Assembly: GCA_963814095.1 (NCBI GenBank)
Contig: CAWFBT010000005.1
Coordinates: 228,356 to 292,355, forward strand
DNA length: 64,000 nucleotides
From: JACVRW01 sp963814095
GTDB lineage: Bacteria > Actinomycetota > Thermoleophilia > Solirubrobacterales > Thermoleophilaceae
Direction: 5' to 3'
Below, piece by piece: positions 61,732 through 64,000 of the stretch. Below the pieces are notes generated by a model. That model was given only the letters and a program-made list of their open reading frames with translations. It made no database searches and was not told the DNA's origin. The number at the start of each line of letters is the position of its first letter. Position 1 is the first letter of the stretch. A program made the translations under genes and the position numbers.

Positions 61732-63105
61732 GTGCCTGACACCACCGCCACCGACCTGTCGAGCCTCGGCCGCAACCTCGAAGGCGCGGTCTTCTTCCCG
61801 GCCGACGAGGGCTGGGACGACGCGCGGCGCGCCTGGAACCTCGCGGCCGACCTCCACCCCGCCGCCGTGGTCCAGGCCGCGAACGCGGCCGACGTCGCAC
61901 GCGTGGTCGACTTCGCGCGCGAGCGCGGCCTGCGCGTGGCCGCTCAGTCGACCGGCCATGGCGCCGGCTGCCTGGCGCCGCTCACGGACACGATCCTGTT
62001 GAAGACCGGCCGGCTCGACGGCATCGAGATCGACGCCGCTGCCGGCCGCGCCCGCGTCGAATCCGGTGTGGTCGCCGCCGACGTCGCCATCGCCGCAGGT
62101 GAGGCCGGCCTCGCCGCTCTGCTCGGCTCGTCCCCCGACACCGGCGTGGCCGGCTTCACGCTCGGCGGCGGGATCGGCTGGCTCGGCCGCCGCTACGGGC
62201 TCGCCTGCAACAGCGTGCGCGCGATCGAGGTCGTGACGGCCGACGGCCGGCAGCGGCGCGTCGACGCGGACAACGACCCCGAGCTCTTCTTCGCGCTGCG
62301 CGGCGGCGGGGGCTCGTTTGGCGTCGTGACCCTGCTCGAGATCGAGCTCTATCCGGTCACCGAGGTCTATGCCGGGATGGTCGCCTGGCCCGGCGAGATG
62401 GGCTCGGAGATCGCCCACGCCTACCGCGAGTGGCTCCACGGCGCGCCCGACGAGATCACCGCGCAGCTGCGCTTCATGTCGCTTCCGCCGCTTCCGGAGC
62501 TGCCCGAACCGCTGCGCGGAAAGTCGCTCGTCGACGTGACCGCCGCCTTCATCGGCGACCCCGCTGCGGGCGAGGAGCTCATGCGCCCGCTGCGCGAGAT
62601 CGAGGGTGCGGTCTGGGACACCTGGGGAGTTCACCCGGCGCCGGCGCTGCGCCAGCTTGCCATGGACCCCGAGGAGCCCGTCCCAGGCCTCGGTGACAGC
62701 GTGACGCTCGGCGAGCTCACCCCCGAGGCCGTCGACGCGCTCGTGGGGCTGGCCGGGGCAGGAGCGGACAGCCCGCTCATGGGCGTTCAGGTCCGCCAGC
62801 TCGGTGGCGCGTTCGGGCGCGAGGACGAGAACGCCGGCGCGCTCCCGAAGCTCGACGCCGAGCACGTCGTGTTCGCCGTCGGCGCCGTGTTCGACCCGGC
62901 CGCCCGCCCCCCGATCGAGAGCTACCTCGACAGGATCCAGGACGAGCTCGCGCCATACTCGCCGGGTCGGCGCGTGGCCAACTTCTCGGATCGGCCCGGG
63001 GACGTCCCGGCCGCCTTCCGGCCCGAGGTCTGGGAGCGGCTGCTGGCGGTCAGGGCGCAGTACGACCCGGCCGGCATGTTCGTCGCCGGCCAGCAGGTCG
63101 GCTGA
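61732..63105 (+). CDS. FAD-linked (berberine-bridge-type) oxidoreductase
   Basis: A 457-residue oxidoreductase, GTG start at 61732. The FAD-binding domain has HPAAVVQAANAADVARVVDFARERGLRVAAQSTGHGAG, GSSPDTGVAGFTLGGGIGWLGRRYGLACNSVRAIEVVTADG and FFALRGGGGSFGVVTLLEIEL. The C-terminal BBE segment includes NFSDRPGD and the final QYDPAGMF. In BBE enzymes the His and Cys that hold FAD are in S-x-GHG and GLxxN-type regions; the His of TGHG is present, and a Cys in YGLACNS could provide the second link. Substrate unknown, perhaps a sugar or aromatic alcohol. Confidence 0.87.
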   Translation: MPDTTATDLSSLGRNLEGAVFFPADEGWDDARRAWNLAADLHPAAVVQAANAADVARVVDFARERGLRVAAQSTGHGAGCLAPLTDTILLKTGRLDGIEIDAAAGRARVESGVVAADVAIAAGEAGLAALLGSSPDTGVAGFTLGGGIGWLGRRYGLACNSVRAIEVVTADGRQRRVDADNDPELFFALRGGGGSFGVVTLLEIELYPVTEVYAGMVAWPGEMGSEIAHAYREWLHGAPDEITAQLRFMSLPPLPELPEPLRGKSLVDVTAAFIGDPAAGEELMRPLREIEGAVWDTWGVHPAPALRQLAMDPEEPVPGLGDSVTLGELTPEAVDALVGLAGAGADSPLMGVQVRQLGGAFGREDENAGALPKLDAEHVVFAVGAVFDPAARPPIESYLDRIQDELAPYSPGRRVANFSDRPGDVPAAFRPEVWERLLAVRAQYDPAGMFVAGQQVG

Positions 63106-63118
63106 CGGGCGGAGCTGC

Positions 63119-63544
63119 TCAGCCGCGCAGCTCGAACCAGACGTGGGTGCGGCCGTCGTGGGTGACCCCCCAGCGGTCCGCCATCTGATCGACGAGCACG
63201 AGACCCCAGCCGCCCGGCTCCTCGAGCGGGCGTTCGCGCCCGCGGGGCGCGAAGCCAGGTCCCGGATCGCTCACCTCGACGCCCACGCCGTCCGCGGTCG
63301 CCCGCAGCTCCAGCTCGATCAGCTCACCGTCGCCGGCGCCGCCGTGACGAACGGCGTTGTTCACGAGCTCCGAGACCAGCAGCGCCAGCGTCTGCTCGCT
63401 CTCCTTGTCGAGCCAGCGCGCCACGTTGTGCAGCCACGCGCGGGCGCGCTCGGGCGCCTGGATGCCGCCAGCCATCACAAGCCGGCGGCGCGGGCCACCG
63501 GCGACGGGACGCGGTTGAACTGCCTGGGTCGGGCTGATTGCCAT
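63119..63544 (-). CDS. RsbW-type ATP-binding (GHKL) anti-sigma/kinase protein
   Basis: A 141-residue protein with the GHKL ATPase fold: N box LVSELVNNAVRHGG, G1 VEVSDPGPGFAPRG and G2 GGWGLVLVDQMADRWG, then a closing strand THVWFEL. These small ATPases act as anti-sigma factors or serine kinases controlling stress sigma factors. No partner sigma or antagonist gene is nearby, so its target is unknown. It is convergent with the FAD oxidoreductase gene. The gap 63545-63674 between it and selA shows nothing I can identify; in particular it has no tRNA-Sec. Confidence 0.83.
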   Translation of the reverse strand: MAISPTQAVQPRPVAGGPRRRLVMAGGIQAPERARAWLHNVARWLDKESEQTLALLVSELVNNAVRHGGAGDGELIELELRATADGVGVEVSDPGPGFAPRGRERPLEEPGGWGLVLVDQMADRWGVTHDGRTHVWFELRG

Positions 63545-63674
63545 TGGGGTGGGTCGCCCCTCCGGGTCTGGGTCTCGGGCTGCGTCGGCTTCGACACGCG
63601 CGCCCTTTAGTCCTGCAAACGGCTCTCTGGCCAGTTGTATTACGCCCCAGAGGGCAAAGTTGCGCTGATTCGGG

Positions 63675-64000
63675 TCAGGTTACCCGGCCCGGATGGGTAT
63701 CGACGGCCAGTGCCGCCGCGACCGCCTGCGCGGCCAGGTCGACCTCGGCGTCCTCGAGCGTGCGCGGGTCGAGAAGTAGCCGACCATCCTGGATCCGCCC
63801 GACGAGCGGGGGTTCGCCGGCGCGCAGCGATGCCGCCAACGCGTCGGCGCCGGCCGGACCGGGATCGAGCGCGACCGCGGGTCCGTGAAGCTCCAGGAGC
63901 GGCAGTGCGCCGCCGCCGACGCGCGCCACCGCCGCGATCACCGTGCCGCCCGTGGCGGCCGCGAGGCGCTCCGCGCGAGCGGCGAGGGCGTTCTCGCCCG
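63675..64000 (-). CDS. selA: L-seryl-tRNA(Sec) selenium transferase, C-terminal part
   Basis: The frame runs in from the right edge (GENALAARAERLAAATGGTV) and ends at TGA 63675-63677. The end VARVGGGALPLLELHGPAVALDPG, LAASLRAGEPPLVGRIQDGRLLLDPRTLEDAEVDL matches the SelA C-terminal small domain (VGGGSLP, V[IV]GRI.DGRL.LDLR). SelA converts serine to selenocysteine on tRNA-Sec. Its presence implies a selenocysteine pathway in this genome. The first part of the gene lies outside the window. Confidence 0.82.
   Translation of the reverse strand, partial: GENALAARAERLAAATGGTVIAAVARVGGGALPLLELHGPAVALDPGPAGADALAASLRAGEPPLVGRIQDGRLLLDPRTLEDAEVDLAAQAVAAALAVDTHPGRVT

Noticed and set aside
63545..63674. 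Possible tRNA-Sec near selA
   Set aside because: No cloverleaf, TCA anticodon loop or TTCGAxxC T-loop could be found in this gap.

Overview
The window is uniformly GC-rich DNA with actinobacterial gene order (tig, clpP, clpX, valS, folC, ndk, rne, rplU, plus mreBCD-mrdA-rodA). Several protein types here, recalled from memory rather than searched, are ones I associate with the class Thermoleophilia (Solirubrobacterales): short secreted proteins with a conserved signal/GKxI-type N-terminus, a peptidoglycan-binding/recombinase-like fusion, HtaA-domain proteins, and a surface protein ending in a WRxxxFxxxxERPG tail. I infer a soil-type Solirubrobacterales-like actinobacterium. No rRNA, tRNA or CRISPR array was recognised.

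Layout: a backbone of housekeeping genes lies on the minus strand. Reading from right to left these are tig (45.9 kb), clpP, clpX, valS, folC, ndk, maf, mreB-mreC-mreD-mrdA-rodA, rne and the first codons of rplU at the left edge. Accessory blocks break this backbone at four points. Between rne and rplU (0.1-11.8 kb) lie transporters, a SNF2 helicase, an ArsR/DUF899/SRPBCC operon, an alkaline phosphatase, a TetR-controlled exporter and an aldo/keto reductase-kinase fusion. Between ndk and folC (20.6-30.8 kb) lies an iron/heme acquisition block. Between valS and clpX (34.7-40.8 kb) lie a membrane-anchored recombinase-like protein, a giant repeat surface protein, a likely toxin-antitoxin pair and an MBL hydrolase. 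Between clpP and tig sits a lone flavin monooxygenase. Right of tig are cell-wall hydrolase, RNase D, amidase, carboxyltransferase, DUF1800/DUF1501/cupredoxin, ArsR-MFS-VOC, amidohydrolase, FAD-oxidoreductase and RsbW-like genes. The window ends inside selA.

The strongest functional unit is at 20.6-28.6 kb. Five copies of a DtxR/IdeR-like core (TTAGG-N4-CCTAA) precede an ExbB-like/DUF2149 pair, a HugZ-type heme-degrading protein, a five-gene operon (heme-type binding protein, permease, ATPase, HtaA-domain protein, PKD surface protein) and a collagen-like secreted protein. The most novel single protein is at 34743-36275. It has a signal peptide, two peptidoglycan-binding domains, a membrane segment, and a cytoplasmic serine-recombinase-like domain whose catalytic serine and neighbouring arginine are replaced, followed by a DNA-binding tail.

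At least six genes carry single-base frame disruptions (cupin, SRPBCC, YdcZ-type transporter, ExbB-like, alpha/beta hydrolase, repeat protein). Five look like one extra base and one like one missing base. This suggests either assembly/sequencing indels or real gene decay, so those gene models should be read with that in mind.
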